From positions 80,485 through 144,484 of the forward strand of contig JAEWAQ010000073.1 of assembly GCA_023391635.1 (NCBI GenBank): a DNA stretch of 64,000 bases, given 5' to 3'. Every line of letters starts with the position of its first letter. Position 1 is the first letter of the stretch. Position numbers and translations under genes: made by a program. Positions 8,370 through 17,682 of the stretch are shown here, piece by piece. The notes beneath the pieces are model-generated. The model was not told the origin of the DNA and did not search any database. It was given only the letters and a program-made list of their open reading frames with translations. Source of the DNA: Bacillota bacterium (lineage in GTDB: Bacteria; Bacillota; Bacilli; Paenibacillales; Paenibacillaceae).

Positions 8370-9227
8370 GTGGCAACCATCGCATTCGTATTAGTCATTT
8401 GCTCCGGTTTGATGAATGCCACCTGGAACCTGTTCACGAAGCGGAGCCTGAACAAGACGGTATTTCTGTGGTCGATCCATGCCGTCGCAGCCGTTGCGTA
8501 TATGCCGACCTTCATTCAGGAGTTGGCTACCAAGCCGATCAGCGGCGCCGGATATGCGCTCATTGCCTTATCCATGGGATTTCAAGGATTATATATCTAT
8601 TTGCTTGGCAAAGCGTATACGATCGGCGACCTGTCGCAGGTGTACCCGATTACGCGCGGCACCGGCGCGATGCTCGTTCCGCTCATCAGCGTGTTGTTCC
8701 TGGGTGAACGATTGCCCTGGTATGCCTGGGCCGGTCTCGCTCTGCTCCTGGCCGGTATTGTGGCCTTGAGCAGCCGGGGGAGAGGCGATGCGATGAAATC
8801 GCTGCAGATCTCGCCGCATCTGCTGATGATCGCCTTCGGGATCGGGCTGTGCATCACCGGCTATACGCTGACCGATAAGCTGACGCTCGCGCATATTTCA
8901 CCGCTTGCGCTCATTCAAGTCTCGCATCTTGGATATATGATTACACTGACGAGGGGGGCGATGCGATCCGGGCAAATCAGGGAGGAATGGCGCGCGAATT
9001 GGCGGACGATTCTGCTAGGTGCCATCATGGCGCCGGGGAGCTACTTGCTGTTCTTGTTCGCACTGGATCTGGCACAGGTGGCGCAGCTCGCGCCGATTCG
9101 CGAAATCGGCATCGTATTCGGCACGTTGTTCGGAATTATGTTCTTGAGGGAAAAGCAGGGAACGAGACGTGTGATTGCCGCCGTACTGATCGTGGCAGGC
9201 GTCATTCTAATTAAAGGGGATATGTAA
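8370..9227 (+). CDS. EamA/DMT-family membrane transporter
   Basis: A 285-residue protein made almost wholly of hydrophobic helices, about ten, arranged as two EamA repeats (roughly residues 1-135 and 145-285). The N-terminal NATWNLFTKRS and the YPITRGTG segment with its following helix fit the drug/metabolite transporter superfamily. The GTG start has GGAGA about 7 bases upstream. Position inside the island suggests it exports or imports a product of the pathway, but substrates of this family cannot be read from sequence. Confidence 0.8.
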   Translation: MATIAFVLVICSGLMNATWNLFTKRSLNKTVFLWSIHAVAAVAYMPTFIQELATKPISGAGYALIALSMGFQGLYIYLLGKAYTIGDLSQVYPITRGTGAMLVPLISVLFLGERLPWYAWAGLALLLAGIVALSSRGRGDAMKSLQISPHLLMIAFGIGLCITGYTLTDKLTLAHISPLALIQVSHLGYMITLTRGAMRSGQIREEWRANWRTILLGAIMAPGSYLLFLFALDLAQVAQLAPIREIGIVFGTLFGIMFLREKQGTRRVIAAVLIVAGVILIKGDM

Positions 9228-9229
9228 AC

Positions 9230-10195
9230 ATGAGCACACGGAAATCGATGTTTATCGAAGGTGCTAACTTCTACAAAGGCAACGTGCACGGCCACACGGT
9301 CATTTCCGACGGCGAGTTGCAGGTCGAAGAATCGATCGAGGCGTACAAGTCGCGCGGCTATTCGTTCATCGTTATCAGCGATCACGAGACGTATTTCGAT
9401 TCTACGGCTTACGACACCGAGAACTTCATCGTGCATCCCGGCATCGAATGGGCGATCGAGGAGCCGAAGGACGGGCATAAGGGCCATCATATCCACGGCA
9501 TTCTGGGGACGAAGGAAATGGTGGATGCCGCCGGCGACAAGCGGATTCCGCACGGCACGTATCTCGACAAGTACGATTGGAAGACGCCCCAGACGATCCA
9601 GCGGGCGATCGACACGCTGCGCGATGCCGGCAATCTCGTCATGTACAACCACCCGATCTGGTCGCGGCTCGAACTGGACGACCTGCTGAACGTACACGGC
9701 TATTTCGCATTGGAAATTTACAACTGGAACTGCGAGGTCTGGGATGCGACCGGTGTCGCCACGCATTATTGGGATATGCTGCTGCGCAGGGGCTTGAAGG
9801 TGTACGGCATCGCTTCGGACGACAATCATAACAACTTCCCGTTCGGGTCGGCCAGCAGCGACTCGTTCGGCGGCTGGATCGTCGTTGCGGCGAAGAAGCT
9901 GGATCGCGAATCGATCGCCGAGGCGCTCGTGCAAGGCAGCTTCTATGCATCGAACGGTCCGGAAATTCACGAATACGTGCATGACGGGGACGAGGTTCAT
10001 ATCAAGTGCTCGCCGGTCAAACGGATCAATTTCATCACGTACGAGAGAAGAGGCACGACGAAGCTCGCCGAGGACGGCGAGTACATCACCGAAGCCACGT
10101 TCAAGCTGGCGGGCGACGAAATCTTCGCGCGGCTCGAGTGCGTGGACGAGTTCGGCAAGACGGCCTGGAGCAACCCGCTCTTCTTGCAATCGTAA
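9230..10195 (+). CDS. CehA/McbA-type PHP-domain metallohydrolase
   Basis: A 321-residue cytoplasmic protein. The PHP metal-binding motifs are clear: NVHGHTVISDGE at residues 18-29 (His20 and His22) and SDHET near residue 50, followed by MYNHPIW and DDNHN motifs further on. PHP enzymes use two or three metal ions to cleave phosphoesters or carbamate-type esters; the CehA/McbA group is named after carbaryl hydrolases, but most members are uncharacterised. It starts 2 bases after the EamA gene and is clearly in the same operon. A similar protein follows the second importer of the window. Confidence 0.8.
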   Translation: MSTRKSMFIEGANFYKGNVHGHTVISDGELQVEESIEAYKSRGYSFIVISDHETYFDSTAYDTENFIVHPGIEWAIEEPKDGHKGHHIHGILGTKEMVDAAGDKRIPHGTYLDKYDWKTPQTIQRAIDTLRDAGNLVMYNHPIWSRLELDDLLNVHGYFALEIYNWNCEVWDATGVATHYWDMLLRRGLKVYGIASDDNHNNFPFGSASSDSFGGWIVVAAKKLDRESIAEALVQGSFYASNGPEIHEYVHDGDEVHIKCSPVKRINFITYERRGTTKLAEDGEYITEATFKLAGDEIFARLECVDEFGKTAWSNPLFLQS

Positions 10196-10251
10196 ACAAA
10201 TGCTATAATCAATAAATACAGATAAGGGTGATGAGGATCGGAGGCTAGACG

Positions 10252-11040
10252 GTGTCGCTCATTGGGGAAGAACGCAAACGGAAGATCATGGATATCTTGG
10301 ACGTGCGGGAGAAAGTCACGGTTCGTTATTTATCGGAGCAGCTGGAAGTGACGACGGAAACGATCCGCAAATATTTGGAAGAGCTCGAAGCCGAGAAGAA
10401 ACTGAAAAAAGTATACGGCGGCGCGATCCGGCTCGCGGAGGAGTTCGAGGAGCCATCCTACCTGAAGCGGGAAATTCTGTTTTATGAGGAGAAGCTTCGC
10501 ATCGGCAAGGCCGCGGCCGCCTACGTGGAGGACAACGACGTCATCGCGCTGGACGAAGGCAGCACCGTCTTGCAGATCATCCGACATCTTGTTCATAAGC
10601 GCAACATTACGGTGTGCACGAATTCGTTTCCGGTGGCGGCGCTTGTAAGCGAGTATGCGGGCCAGCAAGCTTTTTCCGGCAAAGTGATCTTCCTTGGCGG
10701 GGCGGTCAGCTTGAAGCACATGCGGGTGACCGGCCCGCTTTCCGAACAGATGATGAGCTCGTTCTACGTGGACAAGGCGTTCATATCGGTCGATGGCATT
10801 TCCCCGATGCACGGCTTAACGAGTTTGGATGCCGATCGTGGCACCTTATCGATTCGCATGAAGGAACAAGCCAAGCGGACGTATGTGCTGGCGGATCATT
10901 CCAAGTTCGAAGTTCGCGGCATGTACAAGATGGCCGACCTGGACGCTTCCTTGACGGTGATCAGCAACCGGGAAGCGCCCGAGGATTGGCGGACGGAGCT
11001 TGCCGCGCGCGGCGTGGAATGGGTAACGGCAGCGGAATAA
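10252..11040 (+). CDS. DeoR/GlpR-family transcriptional regulator
   Basis: A 262-residue DNA-binding protein. Residues about 20-48 form the DeoR-type helix-turn-helix (VRYLSEQLEVTTETIRKYLEELE). The rest is the sugar-phosphate-sensing domain, with DEGSTV near residue 102 and a VDKAFISVDGI segment. The GTG start is supported by GGAGG about 8 bases upstream. Members of this family usually repress their own sugar operon and are released by a phosphorylated sugar. It closes the island at 1.0-11.0 kb. A TATAAT at 10204-10209 with an AAACAAAT word beside it may allow separate, autoregulated expression. Confidence 0.85.
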   Translation: MSLIGEERKRKIMDILDVREKVTVRYLSEQLEVTTETIRKYLEELEAEKKLKKVYGGAIRLAEEFEEPSYLKREILFYEEKLRIGKAAAAYVEDNDVIALDEGSTVLQIIRHLVHKRNITVCTNSFPVAALVSEYAGQQAFSGKVIFLGGAVSLKHMRVTGPLSEQMMSSFYVDKAFISVDGISPMHGLTSLDADRGTLSIRMKEQAKRTYVLADHSKFEVRGMYKMADLDASLTVISNREAPEDWRTELAARGVEWVTAAE

Positions 11041-11074
11041 ACGGCATGAAAGCGAAATGATCTGGCATCGCGAT

Positions 11075-11117
11075 AAAGACTGCAAGAGGCGATTGATTGC
11101 CTTTTGCAGTCTTTTTT
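11075..11117 (+). terminator. Intrinsic terminator after deoR-family gene
   Basis: An 11-bp perfect stem (11075-11085 with 11104-11114) ends in a T tract. It closes the first sugar island and rules out the long upstream extension of the next gene. Confidence 0.9.
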
Positions 11118-11217
11118 GGTGAGGGAACCGCTTAACCTTTCGCAATCGTGTCTTGCGGGCTTGCCGAAAGTAGCGTATTTTAATTCATACGAACCTTGTT
11201 ACGGAAGGCAGGCTAGG

Positions 11218-12975
11218 ATGATGCCATTGATACCGCGCACGCTGAAACATCGCTTGATCTACCTGCTGCTGCTCTACGCCTTGATCCCGCTTATCTTGAT
11301 CGGCAGCATTTCCTACTCGGCCATGTACGCGATGCTTGTCAATAAGGCGGAGAAAGGGGTAACCGGTAACCTTCATCAGGTCCGACTTTCGTTCGAGAAC
11401 ACGATCAGCCAATTGAATCATGCTTCCCAGCAGCTCGTATTCGAAGGCCGGGTCGGCAAGAGCCTGGACGCTTATTTATCCGCCGACTTGTACGACAAGC
11501 GCAGGATCGGGGAAGAAATCGAGAGCGAGATCAGCCTGATCCATTTTACGAACCCGACACTCGGCTTGATCTTCTATTACTTGGCGAATACCGGGGAACT
11601 GCTCTTTCAGAACTCTCACGTGCGAGACGATGTGGACATTTTCGGTCAGCCCGTTCTGTCCGAGCAATTGCAGCTGACGTACTATGGCCCTCATCTGTCG
11701 CTGAATCCGCTGGACGGCCACAAGGTGCTGTCCGTCGTGCGCAAGGTCGAGCTTCCGGACCGCGATGACGTGTACTTATACATGGAAACCGACTTCAAGC
11801 TGACGGACACGATCATGAGCACGGACGAGATTTTCGACGACACGTTCTACTTCTTCGTGGACAAGAGCGGCCGCATCGCCTACAGCGATAGGCAGGAAGT
11901 GTTCCCGATCGGCGCGCAGATGACGGAATCGCTGGCGAAGTCGGAATCCGGCGCCGACTATCTCCTGTTCGAAGAGATGAGCAACCAATCCTGGCGGATC
12001 GTGGCGGCGATTCCGAAACGCGTCTATAATCAGGCGCTGCATCGCTGGATTTTGCAATTTGCGATTCTGACAGCGCTTTCCCTTGCCGCCGGCTGCGTGC
12101 TCGCCATCGCGATCTGGCGCATGGTTTACTCGCCGCTGCTGCATTTGCGCAGGAACATTCGCCGGCTCAAGGACGATCATACGTCGGCTCCGCCGGGATT
12201 CCGCTACGACCGAATCCAGGAGTTCGCGGACATCCATCGGGATTTCTCGGCAATGAAGCATCGCATCGACGAATTGATCCTCGATATCGACAACAACGCC
12301 AGAACCCGCAGAAAGCTGGAAATCGAAAATTTGATGTACAAGATCAATCCGCACTTTATCCATAACACGCTCGATACGATCCGCTGGCAAGCGCGGGCGA
12401 GCGGGCAGCAGGAGACGGACCGCCTGGTGTCTACGCTGAACCGGCTGCTGCATTACAACTTGGGTAAAGGCAGAACGGCCCGTATCCGCGACGAAATCGA
12501 AGCGTTGAAGAACTACGTGACGCTGCAAGGCGTCAGGTACAACTTTCACTTCGAAGTCCGCATCCAGGCGGACCCCGGCATGCTGGAGCATCCGATTCCC
12601 AGGTTCATCCTGCAGCCGCTCGTGGAAAATTCCATCCATCACGGCTTGCAGAGCAAGAGTGGAGACGGCGGCGTCATCGAAGTGTCCGTGAAGGAAGAAG
12701 GCGGCTCGCATGTCGTCCTGGAAGTGAGAGACAACGGCTACGGGATGACGGAAGCGGAACTGAACCGAATGATCGCCGGCGGCTCGGAGACGGCAAGCAA
12801 GACGGGAATGGGCATCGGATGGCAATACGTGCGCAGAATGCTGGATTGGCAATACGCGGGAGCCGCAGGCATGCAGGTGGTCAGCGGGATCGGTTCGGGA
12901 ACGACGATCACGCTCAAGCTGCCGACAGGCATGAAAGGAGGAGACGGCGATGCGGAAAGTGATGATCGTCGATGA
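11218..12975 (+). CDS. Sensor histidine kinase (YesM/LytS type)
   Basis: A 585-residue membrane sensor. Helix 1 lies at about residues 13-33, an extracellular sensing domain follows, helix 2 is at about 277-302 and leads into a HAMP linker. The His_kinase domain carries the phospho-acceptor in INPHFIHNT (His379), and the HATPase domain holds LVENSIHHGL and DNGYGMTE. The start at 11218 has GGAAGGCAGG upstream; the longer frame from 11104 would begin inside the preceding terminator. It overlaps the response regulator gene by 26 bases. Such pairs in Paenibacillaceae usually control the sugar importer encoded next to them. Confidence 0.88.
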   Translation: MMPLIPRTLKHRLIYLLLLYALIPLILIGSISYSAMYAMLVNKAEKGVTGNLHQVRLSFENTISQLNHASQQLVFEGRVGKSLDAYLSADLYDKRRIGEEIESEISLIHFTNPTLGLIFYYLANTGELLFQNSHVRDDVDIFGQPVLSEQLQLTYYGPHLSLNPLDGHKVLSVVRKVELPDRDDVYLYMETDFKLTDTIMSTDEIFDDTFYFFVDKSGRIAYSDRQEVFPIGAQMTESLAKSESGADYLLFEEMSNQSWRIVAAIPKRVYNQALHRWILQFAILTALSLAAGCVLAIAIWRMVYSPLLHLRRNIRRLKDDHTSAPPGFRYDRIQEFADIHRDFSAMKHRIDELILDIDNNARTRRKLEIENLMYKINPHFIHNTLDTIRWQARASGQQETDRLVSTLNRLLHYNLGKGRTARIRDEIEALKNYVTLQGVRYNFHFEVRIQADPGMLEHPIPRFILQPLVENSIHHGLQSKSGDGGVIEVSVKEEGGSHVVLEVRDNGYGMTEAELNRMIAGGSETASKTGMGIGWQYVRRMLDWQYAGAAGMQVVSGIGSGTTITLKLPTGMKGGDGDAESDDRR

Positions 12976-13993
12976 CGATTATTTGGTCCGGCAAGGGCTG
13001 ATTCGGATTATGCCGTGGGCGGATTACGGAATGGAGGTCATCGCCGAGGCGGGCAGCGGCATAGATGCGCTGGCTCTGCTCGAACGGCAATCCGTCGATC
13101 TGCTCATTACGGACCTGGCGATGCCGGCGATGTCCGGAATCGACTTGATGAAGCAGGTCAAGGAACGTTATCCCCGGATCGCGATGGTCGTGCTGACGTT
13201 CCATCACGACTTCGAGCTCATTCGCGACGCGCTCCGGCTGGGCGCCCTGGATTACATCACGAAGATCGAGCTGGAGCAGGATCAGATGGCCTCCATCCTG
13301 CAGCGGATCCGGCAGCGGATCGAGGAGCTTACTCCCCCGGTGGAGGCACCGGCTCCCCCGAAGGATGCGATCATCAAGCTCGGCCGGGAATTGTCGGCGC
13401 TGGCTTGGATGAGCGACGAGGAATTGTTTAATCAACTGATCGCGGATGTCGCCAAGCTGCAATTGCCCGCGGTTCAGTTCGAGCAGATGATCTACATAGC
13501 CGTACAGGAATGGAACAAATTTATCGATTCGCCGTTGTTCAAGTTCGAGGAGAACAGCAAGCCGAATACCTGGCAAGGGTGGGTGAACTGGCTGCGGGAA
13601 GTACGGATCGGCATTCATGACGAACGCTTCAATCAGGTCTATTCGCATGAAGTCACGACGAGCATCTTGCGGGCAGCGGACTATATCAAACAAGATTTGC
13701 GCAGCGAAATCCAGCTTCCCGCCATGGCGGAGAAGGTGCACATGAGTCGAAGCTACTTCAGCAAGTGCTTCCGCGACATCATGGGCAAGACGTTCCAGGA
13801 TTACGTCCGGGATTTGAAAATCGAACATGCCAAGACGCTGCTGCGCCAGACGAACAAGTCGATCGGGTGGGTGGCGGCCGAATCGGGTTACCCGAACGAG
13901 AAGTATTTCAGCAAAGTGTTCCGCGAAACGACGGGCGAACTGCCGCGCGATTATCGGAAAGCCGCGGCCAAAGTCACAGATTATCCGCGATAA
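12950..13993 (+). CDS. AraC-type response regulator (YesN-like)
   Basis: A 347-residue cytoplasmic regulator. The receiver domain spans residues 1-120, with the acidic pocket DDD at 8-10, phospho-acceptor Asp55 in LLITDLAMP and the conserved Lys in YITKIE near 107. After a linker, residues about 235-340 form a double helix-turn-helix AraC domain (LPAMAEKVHMSRSYFSKCFRD and IGWVAAESGYPNEKYFSKVFRE). It is the partner of the overlapping kinase gene and most likely activates the following binding-protein and permease genes. Confidence 0.9.
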   Translation: MRKVMIVDDDYLVRQGLIRIMPWADYGMEVIAEAGSGIDALALLERQSVDLLITDLAMPAMSGIDLMKQVKERYPRIAMVVLTFHHDFELIRDALRLGALDYITKIELEQDQMASILQRIRQRIEELTPPVEAPAPPKDAIIKLGRELSALAWMSDEELFNQLIADVAKLQLPAVQFEQMIYIAVQEWNKFIDSPLFKFEENSKPNTWQGWVNWLREVRIGIHDERFNQVYSHEVTTSILRAADYIKQDLRSEIQLPAMAEKVHMSRSYFSKCFRDIMGKTFQDYVRDLKIEHAKTLLRQTNKSIGWVAAESGYPNEKYFSKVFRETTGELPRDYRKAAAKVTDYPR

Positions 13994-14093
13994 AGAGCAA
14001 AATCGTCTTCTGGCGACTGAGCGGCGGTCAAACAACGGACGAATGGAGCGGGAAGCCAAGACGCCACGTGACTTTTCGAAGATCGGCTGCTTC

Positions 14094-14099
14094 TATAAT
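14094..14099 (+). promoter_or_regulatory. Candidate -10 element before the second binding-protein gene
   Basis: A perfect TATAAT lies 45 bases before the start codon in the 151-bp gap after the response regulator gene. The -35 side is poor, as is common for promoters that need an activator such as the AraC-type regulator upstream. Confidence 0.35.
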
Positions 14100-14144
14100 G
14101 ATTTTGGGAAAGCGATTACATCATATGAGGAGGATCCGAGATTG

Positions 14145-15800
14145 ATGAAGATCACGCGTCATTGGGTCGTATGGATGGTACTCGCCGCTATGCTCGTCGT
14201 AACGGCATGTTCGAGCAACAACGATGGCAAGCAGTCGGAGCCTTCCGCCAAGGCGAGCGAGCAAGCTTCGCTGGCGGGAGGACAGGAAGGGCAAGCGGAA
14301 GCGATCGATCCTTACAGGCTGCCGGAACCGGTAGAGTTCACCACCTTCAAGTCGGTCGGAGCGAACTCCAAGCTTCCGGAAGGGGATACGGTGGAGAACA
14401 ACCAGTATACCCGTTACCTGAAGGAGAAATCGAACATTACCGCCAAAATTTTGTGGTATGCGTCGGGCAACGATTACGACCAGAAATCGAAGCTGGCGAT
14501 CGGCAGCGGCGATATTCCCGACGTACTGCTCGTCGACGAGCAAACGTTCCGGACGCTCGCCGCGGCAGGTCAGTTGGAAGATTTGACTGACGTGTACGGC
14601 AAGTACAAGGCACCGCTTACGGAAGAACTGTTCGCTTCGACCGATGGCAAGGCGCTGGAGAAGGCGACGATCAAAGGCAAGCTGATGGCGATTCCGAACA
14701 TTGCCGTGCAAGCCGACGCCGCCAGCATGTTGTTCGTGCGCCAGGATTGGCTTGACAAGCTGGGACTGGAAGGTCCGAAAACGGTCGCCGACATCGAGAA
14801 GATCGCCAAGGCGTTCGTCGACAACAAGATGGGCGGCGAAGGTACGATCGGGCTGACATCCGATACGCTGGATGTACCGGGCAAGGCGGGCCGCCACAAT
14901 TTGAAAGGGCTGTTCGAAGCCTACAATGCCTATCCGGGCAACTGGCTGAAGGATGGCAGCGGCAATCTCGTATACGGCTCCATCTTGCCGGAGACGAAGA
15001 CGGCGCTCGGCAAAATCCGCGACATGTACTTGGCCGGATTGATCGACAAAGAATTTGCGCTGCGCAAGGATAAGGACGAACCCGTGATTTCCGGCAAAGC
15101 CGGCATGTTCTTCGGTCCTTGGTGGTCGGGCGGCGTGCTCAGAGACACGTACAAGAACTTCCCGGACGCGAACTTCGGAGTGTACATGATCTATGACGAC
15201 CAAGGGAAACTGAACAACCTGAAAGTACCGGTCAGCCAGAAATTCATTGTCGTCAAGAAGGGCTACAAGCACCCGGAAGCGGCAATCGTGTATGCGAACA
15301 ATTACATTCGCTTCGAACGCAGGGCCGAGCCGGATTCGCTGAAGCTCGATACCCAAGTCAGTACGGAATTCTGGCCGATCGGCAACGCGACCTACGACTA
15401 TGCCGACGCAGTGGAACGAAAGTCCACGGAACTGGCGGATGCGCTGGCCGGCAAGGTGAAGCCGGAAGATCTTCGTCCGGAGATGAAGCAGTTGTACGAC
15501 TTCGCCATGGCCGACAAGGCGGCTCCGCGCGTGGATCTGGTTGGTTGGGCCAAATTCTACGGCTATACCGAACCGGCAGAGATGCTGAAGCTGCCGATGA
15601 ACAATTTGTTCAACGAATTTACGACATCGACCAAGACGATGGACCGCAAGTGGGCCAACCTGAAGAAGCTGGAAGAAGAAGCCTTCTATCAAATCGTGAT
15701 GGGCAAGAAGCCTCTTGACTCCTTCGATCAATTCGTAAGCGACTGGAAATCGCAAGGCGGCGACGAGATCGTGAAGGAAATCGAAGCCGAAGTTCAATAA
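14145..15800 (+). CDS. ABC importer solute-binding lipoprotein (LplA-like)
   Basis: A 551-residue lipoprotein. The signal peptide ends in the lipobox VTAC (Cys22) and is followed by a Ser/Ala/Glu-rich linker. The length, over 500 residues, and the pairing with LplB/YtcP-type permeases fit the large LplA/YtcQ-type binding proteins of Firmicutes. The ATG at 14145 has GAGGAGGA 11 bases upstream; the much longer open frame upstream overlaps the regulator gene and lacks a signal peptide. The substrate is probably an oligosaccharide or sugar derivative, but it is not readable from sequence. Confidence 0.85.
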   Translation: MKITRHWVVWMVLAAMLVVTACSSNNDGKQSEPSAKASEQASLAGGQEGQAEAIDPYRLPEPVEFTTFKSVGANSKLPEGDTVENNQYTRYLKEKSNITAKILWYASGNDYDQKSKLAIGSGDIPDVLLVDEQTFRTLAAAGQLEDLTDVYGKYKAPLTEELFASTDGKALEKATIKGKLMAIPNIAVQADAASMLFVRQDWLDKLGLEGPKTVADIEKIAKAFVDNKMGGEGTIGLTSDTLDVPGKAGRHNLKGLFEAYNAYPGNWLKDGSGNLVYGSILPETKTALGKIRDMYLAGLIDKEFALRKDKDEPVISGKAGMFFGPWWSGGVLRDTYKNFPDANFGVYMIYDDQGKLNNLKVPVSQKFIVVKKGYKHPEAAIVYANNYIRFERRAEPDSLKLDTQVSTEFWPIGNATYDYADAVERKSTELADALAGKVKPEDLRPEMKQLYDFAMADKAAPRVDLVGWAKFYGYTEPAEMLKLPMNNLFNEFTTSTKTMDRKWANLKKLEEEAFYQIVMGKKPLDSFDQFVSDWKSQGGDEIVKEIEAEVQ

Positions 15801-15813
15801 GCAGCAATGTTGC

Positions 15814-15852
15814 AATCGCACCATCATGACAGAATCGTGTGGTGGTGCGATT
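15814..15852 (+). terminator. Stem-loop after the LplA-like gene
   Basis: AATCGCACCA (15814-15823) pairs with TGGTGCGATT (15843-15852) and is followed by a broken T tract. The permease gene starts 28 bases later, so this is probably a partial terminator that lets the binding protein be made in excess over the permeases. Confidence 0.65.
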
Positions 15853-15880
15853 TCTTTCTGTACAGGAGGCAGGCGAACGC

Positions 15881-16762
15881 ATGAAGAGCTTCCAGAAGCA
15901 TTATCATCTAATGCTGCTGCCAGGAATCATACTGCTCATTATTTTTCATCTCATCCCGATGTTCGGCATCGTCATTGCTTTTCAGGATTTCAACATCGGT
16001 CATGGCTTCAAATCTCCATGGATCGGTCTGGAAAATTTCAAGTATTTATTCCAAATCCGCGACAGCAAGGTCATCTTCTACAACACCGTCTTTATCGCAA
16101 CCTGCAAAATCGTCATGCATCTGCTCGTACCGCTTGTCTTCGCGATTCTGCTGAATGAATTGAAGAACGTCATTCTGAAGAGATGGGTGCAGACGATCGT
16201 GTACCTGCCTCACTTCCTCTCTTGGGTTATTCTGGCAGGCGTAATTATCGACATGCTGTCCCTTGATGGCATCGTCAATGGCGTGATCCGCGCGTTCGGC
16301 GGCGAGGGCATCATGTTTTTGGCCAGCAACGGTTGGTTTCCCGCCATCATCGTCGGCTCCGATATTTGGAAGGAATTCGGTTTCGCGGCGATCATCTACT
16401 TGGCTGCTCTTGCCGGCATCAATACCTCGCTCTATGAAGCGGCGGTTATCGACGGGGCAGGCCGTCTGCAGCAAATTTGGTACATTACGCTGCCGAGTCT
16501 GATGCCGACGACCATTCTGCTGGCCACGCTTAGTATCGGCAACATTCTGAATGCGGGCTTTGATCAGATCTTCAACTTGTACAACCCGCTCGTCTATCCT
16601 TCCGGGGATATTATCGACACTTATGTGTACCGGGTCGGTCTTGTGCAAGCGCAGTACGGCTTCGCGACAGCGGTCGGATTGTTGAAGTCCGCGATCGGAT
16701 TCGCGCTCATCGTCCTGTCCTATCGGGTTGCCTACCGATTTGCGGGCTATCGCATTTTCTAA
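15881..16762 (+). CDS. ABC transporter permease (LplB-like)
   Basis: A 293-residue membrane protein with about six helices. It has the LplB-type N-terminus (MLLPGIILLIIFHLIPM), the typical FGIVIAFQDFN segment, and the EAA loop YEAAVIDGAGRLQQIWYITLP. The ATG at 15881 is chosen because AGGAGG lies 11 bases upstream; the longer frame begins inside the stem-loop. It is one channel subunit of the second importer. No ATPase gene is present in this locus. Confidence 0.88.
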   Translation: MKSFQKHYHLMLLPGIILLIIFHLIPMFGIVIAFQDFNIGHGFKSPWIGLENFKYLFQIRDSKVIFYNTVFIATCKIVMHLLVPLVFAILLNELKNVILKRWVQTIVYLPHFLSWVILAGVIIDMLSLDGIVNGVIRAFGGEGIMFLASNGWFPAIIVGSDIWKEFGFAAIIYLAALAGINTSLYEAAVIDGAGRLQQIWYITLPSLMPTTILLATLSIGNILNAGFDQIFNLYNPLVYPSGDIIDTYVYRVGLVQAQYGFATAVGLLKSAIGFALIVLSYRVAYRFAGYRIF

Positions 16763-16784
16763 CAGAGAAGCAGGTGAGGATCGT

Positions 16785-17669
16785 TTGGTACAAGACAGAA
16801 CATTATCGGCTCGCATAGGCAATGCGATGCTCGTCGCGCTGATGCTGCTGATTTCTTTTATATCCTTGGCGCCGATTCTGCATACCGTTGCGGTATCGTT
16901 CAGCGATATGTCGGCGGCGGCCGGGGGGTTCGTCAAATTTTGGCCGGTTGGATTCAATTTCGCTTCTTACCAGAAGATCGTGGCCGATCCCCATTTTACG
17001 CACGCTTTTCTCGTTTCGCTGGAACGGGTGCTTCTGGGCGGTAGCATTAACTTCTTGCTGACCGTTCTAATGGCTTATCCGTTGTCCAGAAGTCCCAAGG
17101 AGTTCGGCGTGCGGCATTATTATATGTGGTTCGTCCTTTTCACCATGCTGTTCAGCGGAGGGACGATTCCGCTCTATCTGACGGTCAAATACCTGGATAT
17201 GTTCAATACGCTGTGGGCGCTGGTGTTGCCTGGTGCGGTGCCGGTCTTCAATGTGATTCTGCTGGTGAACTTCTTCCGCAATTTGCCGAAAGAGCTCAGC
17301 GAAGCCGGTTACATCGACGGTGCGGGCCCCTGGTATATGCTGGTGAGAATTTTCATTCCGCTGTCGCTGCCGGCGCTCGCTACTGTTACTCTGTTCAGCA
17401 TCGTCGGCCACTGGAACGCGTTCTTCGACGGCCTGATCTTCATGCGCAGCGTCGAGAACTATCCTCTGCAGACGTATATTCAACAGCTCGTCGTGCAGCT
17501 CAGCCCGGAGCTCATGGATTCTACGAATGTCGAATTGATGGAGAAAATGTCCGACAAGACGCTCAATGCGGCTAAAATTATGGTCTCCATGCTGCCCGTG
17601 CTGCTCATATATCCATTCCTGCAGCGGTATTTCATTCACGGCATCATGCTGGGATCGGTGAAAGAGTAG
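16785..17669 (+). CDS. Carbohydrate ABC transporter permease (YtcP/LplC-like)
   Basis: A 294-residue membrane protein with six helices. Typical features are the LAPILHTVAVSFSD segment after the first helix, MLFSGGTIPLYL, and the EAA loop EAGYIDGAGPWYMLVRI. It ends in HGIMLGSVKE, very close to the ending usual for YtcP-type permeases. The TTG at 16785 follows AGGTGAGGA; the longer frame overlaps the previous gene. It forms the importer channel together with the LplB-like protein. Confidence 0.88.
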   Translation: MVQDRTLSARIGNAMLVALMLLISFISLAPILHTVAVSFSDMSAAAGGFVKFWPVGFNFASYQKIVADPHFTHAFLVSLERVLLGGSINFLLTVLMAYPLSRSPKEFGVRHYYMWFVLFTMLFSGGTIPLYLTVKYLDMFNTLWALVLPGAVPVFNVILLVNFFRNLPKELSEAGYIDGAGPWYMLVRIFIPLSLPALATVTLFSIVGHWNAFFDGLIFMRSVENYPLQTYIQQLVVQLSPELMDSTNVELMEKMSDKTLNAAKIMVSMLPVLLIYPFLQRYFIHGIMLGSVKE

Positions 17670-17682
17670 GAGGCGATTGGTC

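Noticed and set aside
13827..14144. Long upstream extension of the second binding protein
   Set aside because: It would overlap the response regulator gene, and the lipoprotein signal peptide only begins at 14145, just after a GAGGAGGA site.
14121..15827. 568-codon open frame on the minus strand
   Set aside because: It mirrors the LplA-like lipoprotein gene, whose signal peptide and ribosome binding site are convincing. The minus frame has Arg/His/Gln-rich, unrecognisable protein and no ribosome binding site; GC-rich codon use leaves the opposite frame open.
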